Under the pieces are notes generated by a model that saw nothing but the letters and a program-made list of their open reading frames with translations, ran no database searches and was not told the DNA's origin. Positions 1 to 6,813 of a stretch of DNA of 11,418 bases are shown one piece after another. The stretch is from Pseudomonadota bacterium. Its GTDB lineage: Bacteria; Pseudomonadota; Alphaproteobacteria; Rhodospirillales; 2-02-FULL-58-16. The stretch covers positions 1-11,418 of the forward strand of contig JACZWD010000069.1 of the NCBI GenBank assembly GCA_022572335.1, read 5' to 3'. A program made the translations under genes and the position numbers. How positions within the stretch are numbered: the first letter of the stretch is position 1; every line of letters starts with the position of its first letter.

Positions 1-1306
1 TGGCGACCACCGCCTCCACGTTCTTCACCGTCACCGTCTTTGGCCGCCGGTGTTCGGGCACCAGCATGCGCGAGGCACCCACCTCGTCGATCACGTCGAT
101 GGCCTTGTCGGGCAGCTTGCGGTCGTTGATGTAGCGGGCCGAGAGCTCGACGGCGGTGCGCAGGGCTTCCGCCGTGTAGCGCACCTTGTGGTGCTCCTCG
201 AAATAGGGCTTGAGCCCGCGCAGGATCTTGACCGTCTCCTCGATGGACGGCTCATAGACGTCGATCTTCTGGAACCGGCGCACCAGGGCCCGGTCCTTTT
301 CGAAGTAGTTGCGGTAGTCCTTGTAGGTGGTCGAGCCCATGCAGCGCAATTTCCCCGCGGCGAGCGAGGGCTTGAGGATATTGGAGGCGTCCATGGAGCC
401 GCCGCTGGTGGCGCCGGCGCCGATCACGGTGTGGATTTCGTCGATGAACAGGATGGCGCCGGGCGTGTTCTCCAGCTCGGTGATGACGCCCTTCAGGCGT
501 TCCTCGAAGTCGCCGCGATACCGGGTGCCGGCCAGCAGCGACCCCATGTCGAGGGAGAAAATGGTGCAGTCCAGCAGGACGTCGGGAACTTCTCCGTGGA
601 AGATGCGCCGCGCCAGGCCCTCGGCGATGGCGGTCTTGCCGACACCGGGCTCGCCCACATAGAGCGGGTTGTTCTTGTTGCGCCGGCACAGGATCTGGAT
701 GGTCCGCTCGATCTCGGCCTCGCGCCCGATGAGCGGATCGATGTGGCCCTCGGCCGCCTTCTTGTTGAGATCCACGCAATAGGCGTCGAGCGCCTCGTGG
801 CCCTTCTTGACCACCTTTTCCGCGTCCACGTCGACGTCGGCCCCGTGCACGGTGCGCGGCTGGGATTCCCCGGGCACCTTGGCGATGCCGTGGGAGATGT
901 AATTGACGGCGTCGAGCCGCGACATGTCGTGGGCCTGGAGGTAATAGACGGCATGGGATTCGCGCTCGGAGAACAGGGCGACCAGCACGTTGGCCCCGGT
1001 CACCTGCTCGCGGCCCGACGACTGCACGTGAATGACGGCGCGCTGGATCACGCGCTGGAAGCCGGCGGTGGGTTTGGGGTCGGCCGTGCGCGCGGTGCCC
1101 AGGCTGGACAGCTCGTTATCGATGAACTCGGTCAGGCTCTGGCGCAGCTCGTCCAGGTCGACGCCGCAGGCGCGCAGGACGGCGATGGCGTCCTGGTCCT
1201 CGGTCAGGGCCAGCAAAAGGTGCTCGAGCGTGGCGAACTCGTGGCGGTGCCCGGTGGCCAGCGCCAACGCCCGATGGAGCGATTGTTCCAGGTTCCGTGA
1301 CAGCAT
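1..1306 (-). CDS. clpA: ATP-dependent Clp protease ATP-binding subunit ClpA (5' part, runs off the left edge)
   Basis: ClpA is the AAA+ unfoldase that feeds substrates, including N-degron proteins delivered by ClpS, into the ClpP peptidase in the cytoplasm. The 435 codons present begin MLSRNLEQSLHRAL, the typical ClpA start. They cover the Clp_N repeats (about residues 1-145), a linker, and most of the first AAA+ module. Walker A GEPGVGKT is at residues 218-225, Walker B ILFIDEIHT at 285-293, and a downstream RRFQK matches the arginine-finger region. These positions are within a few residues of E. coli ClpA. The second AAA+ domain and the ClpP-binding loop lie outside the window, so the gene is partial only because of the window edge. 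The ATG lies 7 bp after the clpS stop codon, and the short AGG overlapping that stop can serve as ribosome binding site, so clpS and clpA are almost certainly co-transcribed and translationally coupled. Confidence 0.97.
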   Translation of the reverse strand, partial: MLSRNLEQSLHRALALATGHRHEFATLEHLLLALTEDQDAIAVLRACGVDLDELRQSLTEFIDNELSSLGTARTADPKPTAGFQRVIQRAVIHVQSSGREQVTGANVLVALFSERESHAVYYLQAHDMSRLDAVNYISHGIAKVPGESQPRTVHGADVDVDAEKVVKKGHEALDAYCVDLNKKAAEGHIDPLIGREAEIERTIQILCRRNKNNPLYVGEPGVGKTAIAEGLARRIFHGEVPDVLLDCTIFSLDMGSLLAGTRYRGDFEERLKGVITELENTPGAILFIDEIHTVIGAGATSGGSMDASNILKPSLAAGKLRCMGSTTYKDYRNYFEKDRALVRRFQKIDVYEPSIEETVKILRGLKPYFEEHHKVRYTAEALRTAVELSARYINDRKLPDKAIDVIDEVGASRMLVPEHRRPKTVTVKNVEAVVA

Positions 1307-1313
1307 GAGCGGC

Positions 1314-1676
1314 CTATTCGCCCCCCTCTTGGTCGGTCCCGTCCTTCTCGATGGTACATTGTAGCGGATGCTGTGCCTTGCGCGCCAGTTCTATGACTTG
1401 GGCGACCTTGCTTTCGGCCACCTCGTAGGTATAGACGCCGCACACCCCGACGCCGCGCTGGTGGACATGGAGCATGATGCGCGTGGCCTCCTGCAGGGCC
1501 ATGGCGAACACCCCCTCCAGGACATTGACGACGAATTCCATGGGCGTGTAATCGTCATTGAGCATCAGGATCTTGTACATGGACGGCTTCTTGGTCCTGG
1601 CCCGGGGCTTGGTGATTACGCCCGTGGCGGTGTCGCCGTCGTCGATGGGTCCCTGGGTACCGGTCTTTCTCGCCAT
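1314..1676 (-). CDS. clpS: ATP-dependent Clp protease adaptor ClpS
   Basis: ClpS is a small adaptor that binds N-end-rule (N-degron) substrates and hands them to the N-domain of ClpA. The protein has 120 residues, with a charged, flexible N-terminal tail (about 1-32) followed by the ClpS core. The diagnostic residues are present: LNDDYTPMEFV at 39-49, where the N-D-D and T-P-M line the N-degron pocket, His72 in LHVHQRG (equivalent to E. coli His66), and the CGVYTYEVAESK segment that contacts ClpA. The tail is slightly longer than in E. coli (106 aa), as is usual in alphaproteobacteria. The ATG is preceded by GGAG only 2 nt away, so the ribosome binding site is poorly spaced, but no better in-frame start gives a ClpS-like N-terminus. 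It is followed directly by clpA. Confidence 0.97.
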   Translation of the reverse strand: MARKTGTQGPIDDGDTATGVITKPRARTKKPSMYKILMLNDDYTPMEFVVNVLEGVFAMALQEATRIMLHVHQRGVGVCGVYTYEVAESKVAQVIELARKAQHPLQCTIEKDGTDQEGGE

Positions 1677-2040
1677 CGCTCCATACTCGCCGGTCCGGGG
1701 GGCGGACGAACGCCCCCCCTGGTATTATATATTCGCTTTCGGGAGGTTTGGGGAAGAGCCTGCGGACGGACCCGCGGGTGAAACGGTCCTCCGGGCAGAC
1801 GATGCATCCCCGTTCGGGCCCGGCACCGCCCCGGTCGCCCTCCGCGGCCCGGCAATGGAACCGGCTCCGGCCCCCGGCTTTACCATAACCCTTTGACCTC
1901 CCGACGTTTTTTCTCGCCTTGGCGCGCCATCCGCGGCAAGCCGATCATAGCACATTTTCGCCCTCCGTGCCCATAGGCGCCTGTTCGCAAAATGCAAAGG
2001 GCGGGCGCCGGCGCGGGGCCTGACGCCCCATCGAACGGGC
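1677..2040. other. Intergenic region upstream of clpS
   Basis: I find no convincing gene in this stretch. It contains the clpS leader and candidate promoter elements on the minus strand. The nearer is TATAAT at 1729-1724. A farther one has TGGGCA at 1973-1968 and TATGAT at 1949-1944, with an 18-bp spacer. A 53-codon minus-strand ORF (1725-1886) is Gly/Pro/Ala/Ser-rich with no recognisable family and is most likely chance in GC-rich DNA. Confidence 0.6.
1697..1729 (-). promoter_or_regulatory. Candidate clpS promoter -10 with G/C hairpin at the predicted transcript 5' end
   Basis: On the minus strand TATAAT (1729-1724) is a perfect -10 hexamer, but no good -35 is seen 16-18 bp upstream. Just downstream, where the transcript should begin, lies an 8-bp G/C stem: GGGGGGCG at 1697-1704 paired with CGCCCCCC at 1711-1718, loop of 6. 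It sits about 20 nt before the clpS ATG. It could stabilise the 5' end or limit ribosome access. The promoter assignment is inference. Confidence 0.35.
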
Positions 2041-2078
2041 GAAAGAAAATGCGCCCGGCGGACAGTGCCGCCGGGCGC
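2041..2078 (-). terminator. Rho-independent terminator of the phasin gene
   Basis: A perfect 11-bp inverted repeat (arms 2051-2061 and 2068-2078, 6-nt loop) lies 38 bp after the phasin stop codon. On the minus strand it is followed at once by ATTTTCTTTC. A GC-rich stem plus a T-rich tract is the classical intrinsic terminator and isolates the phasin transcript from clpS. Confidence 0.85.
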
Positions 2079-2116
2079 CAATCGCTGCTGCCCGATCAGG
2101 GGAGGATGGGAGAAGC

Positions 2117-2665
2117 TCAGGCAGCAAGCGGCTTGTTGAATTTCTCCACCGCCACGGTCACGCGGGCGGTGATCGGCGCCGAGGCGTTTTCGGCCAGCTT
2201 CGCCGACATGGCCGAAAGCCGCCGGCTGTCGGCGACGAATTTCTCGTACTGGGCCTGGGCCAGGCCGGTCTGCACCTCGACCATCTCGGGCAGGGTCTTG
2301 CAGCCGAACAGCGCCTTGGCGGCGCCCACGGCGTCCTCCACGGAGGCCCGGGCGAGGCCGAGCCACACGTCGTTGAGGTCCTGCACGCCCTTGGCCAGGA
2401 TGGCGCCCGACGTCATCACCGCCTCGACGTTGTCCTTGCCGAAGCCGGCCAGCTCATCGTAGCCCTTGAAGGCGCCGGCGCCGGCCTTGACGGCGGTCTC
2501 GACCTGTTCCCGGCCCATGGCGACGGCCTTCTCGTAGCCCTTGGCTGCCACCTGGGCGCCCGCCTTGACGGCGGTCTCCACGGCTTCCGCGCCGGCGGCC
2601 ACGGCGGCCTCGACGGGTTTGGCGGTGCCGGCTTTGCCGGCGTTGTTTTTCCTCGCAGCGGTCAT
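2117..2665 (-). CDS. phaP: Phasin family protein (PHA granule-associated)
   Basis: Phasins coat polyhydroxyalkanoate storage granules and control their size and number. The 182-residue product has a Lys/Ala-rich N-terminus, a long run of amphipathic helix rich in Ala, Val, Lys and Glu, and a C-terminal segment (about 95-182) with the phasin-type pattern of helical LNDVWLGLARASVEDAV, then KTLPEMVEVQTGLAQAQYEKF. Within the N-terminal half a unit recurs with a period of 25-26 residues: VETAVKAGA at 29-37 and 55-63, VEAVMTSGA at 80-88. The frame is open for another 78 codons upstream, but the ATG at 2665 is chosen because GGAG sits 7 nt before it and the extension crosses the predicted promoter. 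The gene has its own promoter and terminator, so it is probably monocistronic. A phasin is by far the best fit. A generic helical granule or apolipoprotein-like protein is the alternative. Confidence 0.88.
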   Translation of the reverse strand: MTAARKNNAGKAGTAKPVEAAVAAGAEAVETAVKAGAQVAAKGYEKAVAMGREQVETAVKAGAGAFKGYDELAGFGKDNVEAVMTSGAILAKGVQDLNDVWLGLARASVEDAVGAAKALFGCKTLPEMVEVQTGLAQAQYEKFVADSRRLSAMSAKLAENASAPITARVTVAVEKFNKPLAA

Positions 2666-2735
2666 CGTAATACTCCGAATTCCAAAACGGTTCCAAATCC
2701 AGTGCCCGTGCGCGGGCCGGCGGGCATCGACCGGA

Positions 2736-2788
2736 ATGCTGCACTGCAACATCATTGCCGAATATAATCCTGATTTTGCCCATGTCAA
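2736..2788 (-). promoter_or_regulatory. Phasin promoter with overlapping TGC-rich operator (PhaR-like)
   Basis: On the minus strand TTGACA (2788-2783, perfect -35) and TATATT (2766-2761, 5/6 match) are separated by 16 bp. The expected start site is near 2754, giving a leader of about 90 nt. Covering that start is a 17-bp near-perfect palindrome at 2736-2752: on the plus strand ATGCTGCA, a central C, TGCAACAT, with one mismatched pair. In PHA-storing bacteria the repressor PhaR binds TGC/GCA-rich sites at phasin promoters and is displaced by nascent PHA. The position fits repression, but assigning PhaR is inference. Confidence 0.72.
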
Positions 2789-3154
2789 GGGTTTTTTGTG
2801 CACCGCAATATATCCGGAGTACAGACGCAATAGATTGTTATAATTGGAAATTATAATGAAACTCCGAAAACGTTCCGTGAATTTTTCGCGTCCGCACACA
2901 AGAACGGGGACGCCATCGGAAGACGGGCGCCGGCGGCGCCGTGGCGAAACCGGGCAACGGCGTTAACGGTTTGTTATCGGCGTTGGGCTAGGAACGTCGG
3001 GGTAGGGTCGATGGAAGGGGCGCTTTGGTGCGAAATCGCGAAAATACCGTGGAAACGGCTTGAGACGGTCCCCCGGTTTGCGGTTACAATCAAGGCAACA
3101 GGGAGGAGGCCATAGTAAGTCAAAGGCCTCCCGGGGACACCGGTTAGGGGTATC
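2789..3154. other. Divergent intergenic region between phasin and carboxypeptidase genes
   Basis: No gene is supported here. Features seen are an AT-rich palindrome at 2838-2856, a small GGCGCC-GGC-GGCGCC hairpin at 2926-2940, and the carboxypeptidase leader. The leader includes a 7-bp inverted repeat (3105-3111 with 3125-3131) upstream of the ribosome binding site. A weak plus-strand promoter candidate is TTGAGA (3060-3065) with TACAAT (3085-3090), but the 19-bp spacer is long. Confidence 0.5.
2838..2856. repeat. AT-rich palindrome
   Basis: TTATAATT and AATTATAA form perfect 8-bp arms around a GGA spacer. It lies 50 bp upstream of the phasin -35 element, in otherwise GC-rich DNA. It may be a regulator site. 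No protein is assigned. Confidence 0.5.
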
Positions 3155-4387
3155 ATGAGGGTCGACGGCAGAGACCGCTTCCTCCGTGTGGCCGCGGCGT
3201 GCGTTTGCGCGGTGGGCGTTTCCGTCCTATCCGCCTCTCCCGGCCTGGCAAAATACGCCTCCGTCATCATGGACGCCGAGACCGGCCGCGTGGTCCACGC
3301 GGTGAACGCGAACACCCGTAACTACCCGGCGTCCCTGACCAAGATGATGACGCTGTACATGGTCTTCGAGGCCCTGGAGGACGGCCGGTTTTCCATGCAC
3401 CAGCGCCTGAAAGTCTCCGCCCGCGCCGCCCGCCAGCCGTCGTCCAGGCTGGGGCTGCGCAAGGGGCAGACGATTACGGTCGAGCAGGCCATCCTGGCCA
3501 TGGTGACGAAGTCCGCCAACGACGTGGCGGCGACCGTCGCCGAGGCGCTGAGCGGCAGCGAGCGCAAATTCGCCCTCGCCATGACCGCCACCGCGCGCCG
3601 GCTGGGCATGGATCGGACCATCTTCCGCAACGCCTCGGGCCTCCCCCACCGGGGACAGCAAAGCACGGCCCGGGACATGGCGGTCCTCGCCCGCGCCCTG
3701 ATCACCGACTTCCCGCGGCATTACCATTTCTTCTCGACCAAGACATTCACCTTTGGCGGCATCCGCCACCGCAACCACAACAAGATGATCGCCACCTACG
3801 ACGGCGCCGACGGCATCAAGACCGGCTACATCCGCGCCTCGGGCTTCAACCTGGTGGCCTCGGCCAAGCGCGGCGGCCACCGGCTGATCGGCGTCGTTTT
3901 CGGCGGCCGCTCGCCGAGAGCGCGGGACCGCCACATGGCCAGGCTTCTGGACAAGGGTTTCAGGGTCCTGAACGGCACGCCCACACGGACGGCGGCGGCC
4001 GACGAGGGGACGCGGAAAAAGAAGGCCCGGCCGGCGACACGGAAACGGCGCGCCTCCACGCGCCCCGCCTCGGCCGCCAAATCCGCCGCCGCGCCGGCCA
4101 GGACATCGAAGAGTCAGTGGGGCATCCAGGTCGGGGCCTACATGCGCTATTCGCCGGCCTACGAGAGGGCCGTCACGGTGGTCGAAAGGCTGCCGGGTCT
4201 CCTCGAAAACGGCACCATCAAGGTCGTGCCCCTGAAGATCCGCAACCGCCAGCCCGTGTACCGGGCGCGCATCCTCGGCCTCAGCAAGAGACAGGCCTAC
4301 CGCGCCTGCCGCATCCTCAAGAAGCGCAAGATGGACTGCATGGAGATGCGCCTCAAAGGCGTCCAGATGGCCTTCGTCGGCACCTAG
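3155..4387 (+). CDS. D-alanyl-D-alanine carboxypeptidase (peptidase S11, PBP5-type) with C-terminal SPOR domain
   Basis: This periplasmic low-molecular-weight penicillin-binding protein trims the terminal D-Ala from peptidoglycan pentapeptides. A signal peptide spans residues 1-32, with likely cleavage after the GLA before Lys33. The three active-site motifs are intact: SLTK at 60-63 (nucleophile Ser60, Lys63), SAN at 120-122 and KTG at 222-224. The catalytic domain ends near 275. A basic, Ala-rich linker (275-320, KKKARPATRKRR) leads to a SPOR domain (about 321-405, starting QWGIQVGAY). SPOR domains bind denuded glycan at division sites, so septal targeting is likely. Typical PBP5 proteins end in a membrane-anchoring amphipathic helix, and here SPOR replaces it, an arrangement I associate with alphaproteobacteria. 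AGGGG stands a few bases before the ATG. Its stop codon overlaps, on opposite strands, the stop codon of the minus-strand fragment downstream. Confidence 0.95.
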   Translation: MRVDGRDRFLRVAAACVCAVGVSVLSASPGLAKYASVIMDAETGRVVHAVNANTRNYPASLTKMMTLYMVFEALEDGRFSMHQRLKVSARAARQPSSRLGLRKGQTITVEQAILAMVTKSANDVAATVAEALSGSERKFALAMTATARRLGMDRTIFRNASGLPHRGQQSTARDMAVLARALITDFPRHYHFFSTKTFTFGGIRHRNHNKMIATYDGADGIKTGYIRASGFNLVASAKRGGHRLIGVVFGGRSPRARDRHMARLLDKGFRVLNGTPTRTAAADEGTRKKKARPATRKRRASTRPASAAKSAAAPARTSKSQWGIQVGAYMRYSPAYERAVTVVERLPGLLENGTIKVVPLKIRNRQPVYRARILGLSKRQAYRACRILKKRKMDCMEMRLKGVQMAFVGT

Positions 4388-4596
4388 TACCATCCCATTG
4401 TGATAGAGGGTACCAAGACCCGCCCGCCGGGGGCCGGCACCAGCTGGGGATACCAGGCGCCGGCGACGTAGAGGCGCCGGTAGCCTTCGACGACGGCGGC
4501 CTCCATGGGTGCCGGGGGAACGGGCCGGCCGACGACGCGGGCCAGCACGTCTCCATCCATCAGGGTTCCGTAAAAGAAGTACTCCACCACGGCCAC
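4384..4596 (-). pseudogene. C-terminally truncated gamma-glutamylcyclotransferase-like (AIG2/GGCT fold) fragment
   Basis: About 67-70 codons resemble the N-terminal half of the GGCT/AIG2 fold. VEYFFYGTLMDGDVLARVVG carries the YGTL substrate-loop signature, and a later EGYRRLYVAGAWYPQLVP matches the family's usual 'GYRR..V.G..YP.LVP' segment. After GGRV the similarity stops. The frame reads LVPSITMGWY and terminates, where family members continue for some 60-80 residues that include the catalytic Glu and barrel strands. The carboxypeptidase gene begins immediately, so the missing half is not nearby in another frame. It is therefore probably a remnant without activity. The start is unclear: in-frame GTG codons occur at 4596, 4590 and 4587, with only weak ribosome binding sites. 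It follows the nicotinamidase stop by about 14 bp, as the last gene of that operon would. The TAG (4386-4384) overlaps the carboxypeptidase TAG within a single CTAG. Confidence 0.7.
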
Positions 4597-4610
4597 CGTC
4601 CGGCCGGCGC

Positions 4611-5351
4611 CTACAGGCGCACGGAAGACGCCAGCACGGCCCCCCGCGAGGCCATGAAATAAAGGCCCAGGTGATGGGTCAGGGTCTGCGGGTGAGAGGC
4701 CGTTTCCCCGAGGCCGAGGGACAGCGCCGTCTCCCTGGGCAGGTCGTAGGTGGCGCAGCCGGCCTCGTAGACGACGATGTCGCGCAACGCCGGCATCATG
4801 GCGTGGTTGCGCGCCGACAGCATGGTCAGCACGAAGTCCATGACGCAGACGTCGGTGCAGATGCCGACGACGACGATGGCCTCCAGGCCGCCCGCGTTGA
4901 CCCAGCGGACCATGCCGTTGTCGCCGCTGTCCAGGGCCTGGGCGCCGACGAAGCCGTTGATGCAGTCCTTGCGCATCAGCGTCGCCTGGGGACAGTCGTG
5001 GAACCACTTGAGCGCCGGCACCAGCTCTTCCTCGCCGGTGCCCCTCTCGCAGTGGGGCGGATAGGGCGGTTCCGGTTTGCCCGGCTCGTGGGTGTCGAGG
5101 AACGCGGCGATGGGCAGGCCGCGCCCGGCGAAGACGCGGGCCAGGCGGTCCGTCTCCTCGACCATGCGGCTGACCTGGGCGTTGGGCGCGCGCGGCGCCA
5201 GGGCGCCGGCGCCCACGGTGGCGAAGCCGTTGACCTCGTCGACGACGACCAGGCCGCATTTCAGGCCCCTGGCGTCGAAGGCGCAGAGCGCCACCGGAAG
5301 CTGTTCGCGCACGGCGTCGAGCGCCGCCTCCCCGGTCACGGTATCGGCCAC
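4611..5351 (-). CDS. Nicotinamidase, isochorismatase-fold cysteine hydrolase (plant NIC1-like)
   Basis: This enzyme is predicted to hydrolyse nicotinamide to nicotinate and ammonia in NAD salvage. With the chosen start the protein is 246 aa. The catalytic triad of the fold is visible as Asp38 (VVVDEVNGF), Lys128 (LMRKDCINGF) and Cys169 (GICTDVCV). Metal ligands typical of nicotinamidases appear as Asp86 and His88 (FLDTHEPGKPEPPYPPHC) and His100. The whole central segment, including the EEELVPALKW, VVGICTDVCV and GCATYDLP blocks, closely follows my recollection of Arabidopsis NIC1 rather than E. coli PncA. A start at 5357 is possible, but the GTG at 5351 has AGGAGG exactly 7 nt upstream while the earlier GTG is only 1 nt from it, so 5351 is preferred. 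It lies about 60 bp after the mutase gene. A weak TATATA on the minus strand in that gap might give an internal promoter. Confidence 0.85.
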   Translation of the reverse strand: MADTVTGEAALDAVREQLPVALCAFDARGLKCGLVVVDEVNGFATVGAGALAPRAPNAQVSRMVEETDRLARVFAGRGLPIAAFLDTHEPGKPEPPYPPHCERGTGEEELVPALKWFHDCPQATLMRKDCINGFVGAQALDSGDNGMVRWVNAGGLEAIVVVGICTDVCVMDFVLTMLSARNHAMMPALRDIVVYEAGCATYDLPRETALSLGLGETASHPQTLTHHLGLYFMASRGAVLASSVRL

Positions 5352-5412
5352 GAGCACGCCTCCTTTCGCCGCCGGCCGCCACGCCGGCCCTCCATATATA
5401 GGCGGTGGGGCC

Positions 5413-6801
5413 TCAGGAAAACCGGGGAATCTTTAGCCCGCTGGCGCGAAGCTGGTCGGCCAGGGCCCCCTTGAGCCGCTTCAGGCCCTCTTCGCTGTCG
5501 GACTCGCAGCGGGCGACGAGAACGGCCTCGGTGTTGGAGGCGCGCAGCAGCCACCAGCCGTCGTCCGATTGCACGCGGACCCCGTCGATGTCGTGCACGG
5601 TGATTCCGTCCATGCCCTCGAGGCGCTCGCGGACCTCATCGATGACCTGGAATTTGCGGTCCTCGTCGCAGGGAAAGCGCACCTCCGGCGTGTTGACCAT
5701 CGCCGGCAGGCGGTCGCGCAACTCGGCCAGGCTTTCGTCCGAACGGCCCAGCACCGCGAGCAGGCGCATGCCCGCGTACATGGCGTCGTCGTAGCCGTAG
5801 TAGCGGTGGGCGAAAAAGATATGGCCGCTCATCTCGCCGGCCAGCGGCGCGCCGGTCTCCGCCATCTTGGCCTTGATCAGGGAGTGGCCCGTGCGCCACA
5901 TCAGGGGCGTGCCGCCGAGGCGCGCGATCTCGTCGAAACACGCCTGGCTGGTCTTGACGTCGGCGATAATGGTGGCGCCGGGCAGGTCCTCGAGCACGTC
6001 CCGCGCCAGGATGGCGAGCAGCTGATCCCCCCACAGCACCCGGCCCAGGGAATCGACGACGCCGATGCGGTCGCCGTCGCCGTCGAAGGCGATCCCGAGG
6101 TCGCATTTCTCGGCGGCGACGCATTCTTTGAGCTGCTCCAGGTTGGCCTCCACGGTGGGGTCCGGGTGGTGGGCCGGAAAGGTGCCGTCGATGCGTTCGT
6201 TGAGCAAAACGTGCCGCCCCGGCAGGCCGGCGCACAACATCGTCAGGGCGTCGCCGGCGGCGCCGTTGCCCGCGTCCCAGGCCACGGCGAGCGGCTTGAC
6301 CGGGTCGAAGTCGCGGGCCAACCGTTCCACGTACGCCTCGAGTACCGGGCGGTCGAGCACCTTGCCGCGTCCGCACGCGAAGTCGCCGGCGGCCGCCACC
6401 CGGCCCAGTTCCTGGATGGCGTCGGCGAAAAAGGGCCGCCCCGCGAGGACCATCTTGACGCCGTTGTATTCGGGCGGGTTGTGGGAACCGGTGATCATCG
6501 CCCCGGCGTCGGTGGCCAGCGCATGGGTGGCGTAATAGAGCATCGGAGTCGGCCCCAGCCCGACCCGCAGCACCTTCAGGCCCGAAGCGGCCAAGCCGTC
6601 GACGAGGGCCGCCTCCAGGTCCAGCGAGCTCAGTCTCCCGTCGTAGCCGACGGCGATGGTGCGGCCGCCGTCGCCGATGACCATGGTGCCGAAGGCACGG
6701 CCGATGGCGTGGAGGTCCACCGCCCCCAGGGTGTCGTCGACGATGCCGCGGATGTCGTATTCGCGCAGGATCGTCGGGTCCAGGGTACGCGCTTCGGACA
6801 T
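5413..6801 (-). CDS. algC: Phosphomannomutase/phosphoglucomutase (AlgC-type alpha-D-phosphohexomutase)
   Basis: The enzyme interconverts hexose-6-phosphate and hexose-1-phosphate (mannose and/or glucose) through a phosphoserine, supplying glucose-1-P or mannose-1-P for sugar nucleotides. The 462 aa match the length of Pseudomonas AlgC (463), and all four domain signatures occur at nearly the same positions. The phosphoserine loop TGSHNP is at 104-109 (Ser106), the metal loop DGDGDR at 240-245, the sugar-binding GEMSGH at 322-327 and the phosphate-binding RASNTE at 420-425. GEMSGH, as in AlgC, supports dual PMM/PGM specificity over phosphoglucosamine mutase, but the substrate cannot be settled from sequence alone. 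The gene starts 12 bp after the ugd stop codon with a GAGG upstream. The order galU-ugd-mutase makes glucose-1-P production for GalU a natural role. Confidence 0.94.
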   Translation of the reverse strand: MSEARTLDPTILREYDIRGIVDDTLGAVDLHAIGRAFGTMVIGDGGRTIAVGYDGRLSSLDLEAALVDGLAASGLKVLRVGLGPTPMLYYATHALATDAGAMITGSHNPPEYNGVKMVLAGRPFFADAIQELGRVAAAGDFACGRGKVLDRPVLEAYVERLARDFDPVKPLAVAWDAGNGAAGDALTMLCAGLPGRHVLLNERIDGTFPAHHPDPTVEANLEQLKECVAAEKCDLGIAFDGDGDRIGVVDSLGRVLWGDQLLAILARDVLEDLPGATIIADVKTSQACFDEIARLGGTPLMWRTGHSLIKAKMAETGAPLAGEMSGHIFFAHRYYGYDDAMYAGMRLLAVLGRSDESLAELRDRLPAMVNTPEVRFPCDEDRKFQVIDEVRERLEGMDGITVHDIDGVRVQSDDGWWLLRASNTEAVLVARCESDSEEGLKRLKGALADQLRASGLKIPRFS

Positions 6802-6813
6802 GCGCCCGCCGCC

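Noticed and set aside
50..1300. A 416-codon plus-strand open frame
   Set aside because: It is antisense to clpA, which shows a full set of ClpA motifs on the minus strand. Composition is again His/Val/Asp/Gly-biased.
1725..1886. Possible 53-codon ORF on the minus strand upstream of clpS (MVKPGAGAGSIAG...)
   Set aside because: It has an AAGGG near the ATG but low-complexity Gly/Pro/Ala/Ser composition, and its end overlaps the TATAAT proposed for clpS. There is no homology I can recall, so it is not supported as a gene.
2666..2899. N-terminal extension of the phasin frame
   Set aside because: The extra 78 codons cover the TTGACA/TATATT promoter and the palindrome and have unlike composition. 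The ATG at 2665 has a well-placed GGAG.
3060..3090. Carboxypeptidase promoter TTGAGA/TACAAT
   Set aside because: The spacer is 19 bp and the -35 is imperfect, so it is mentioned only as a weak candidate and not listed as a separate feature.
3227..4393. A 388-codon minus-strand open frame
   Set aside because: It is antisense to the SPOR carboxypeptidase, whose Ser60/Lys63, SAN and KTG motifs identify the real frame.
4386..4416. Possible terminator hairpin between the carboxypeptidase and the GGCT fragment (GTACC...GGTAC)
   Set aside because: Only about 5 bp pair cleanly, there is no T-run, and the sequence lies inside the fragment's reading frame.
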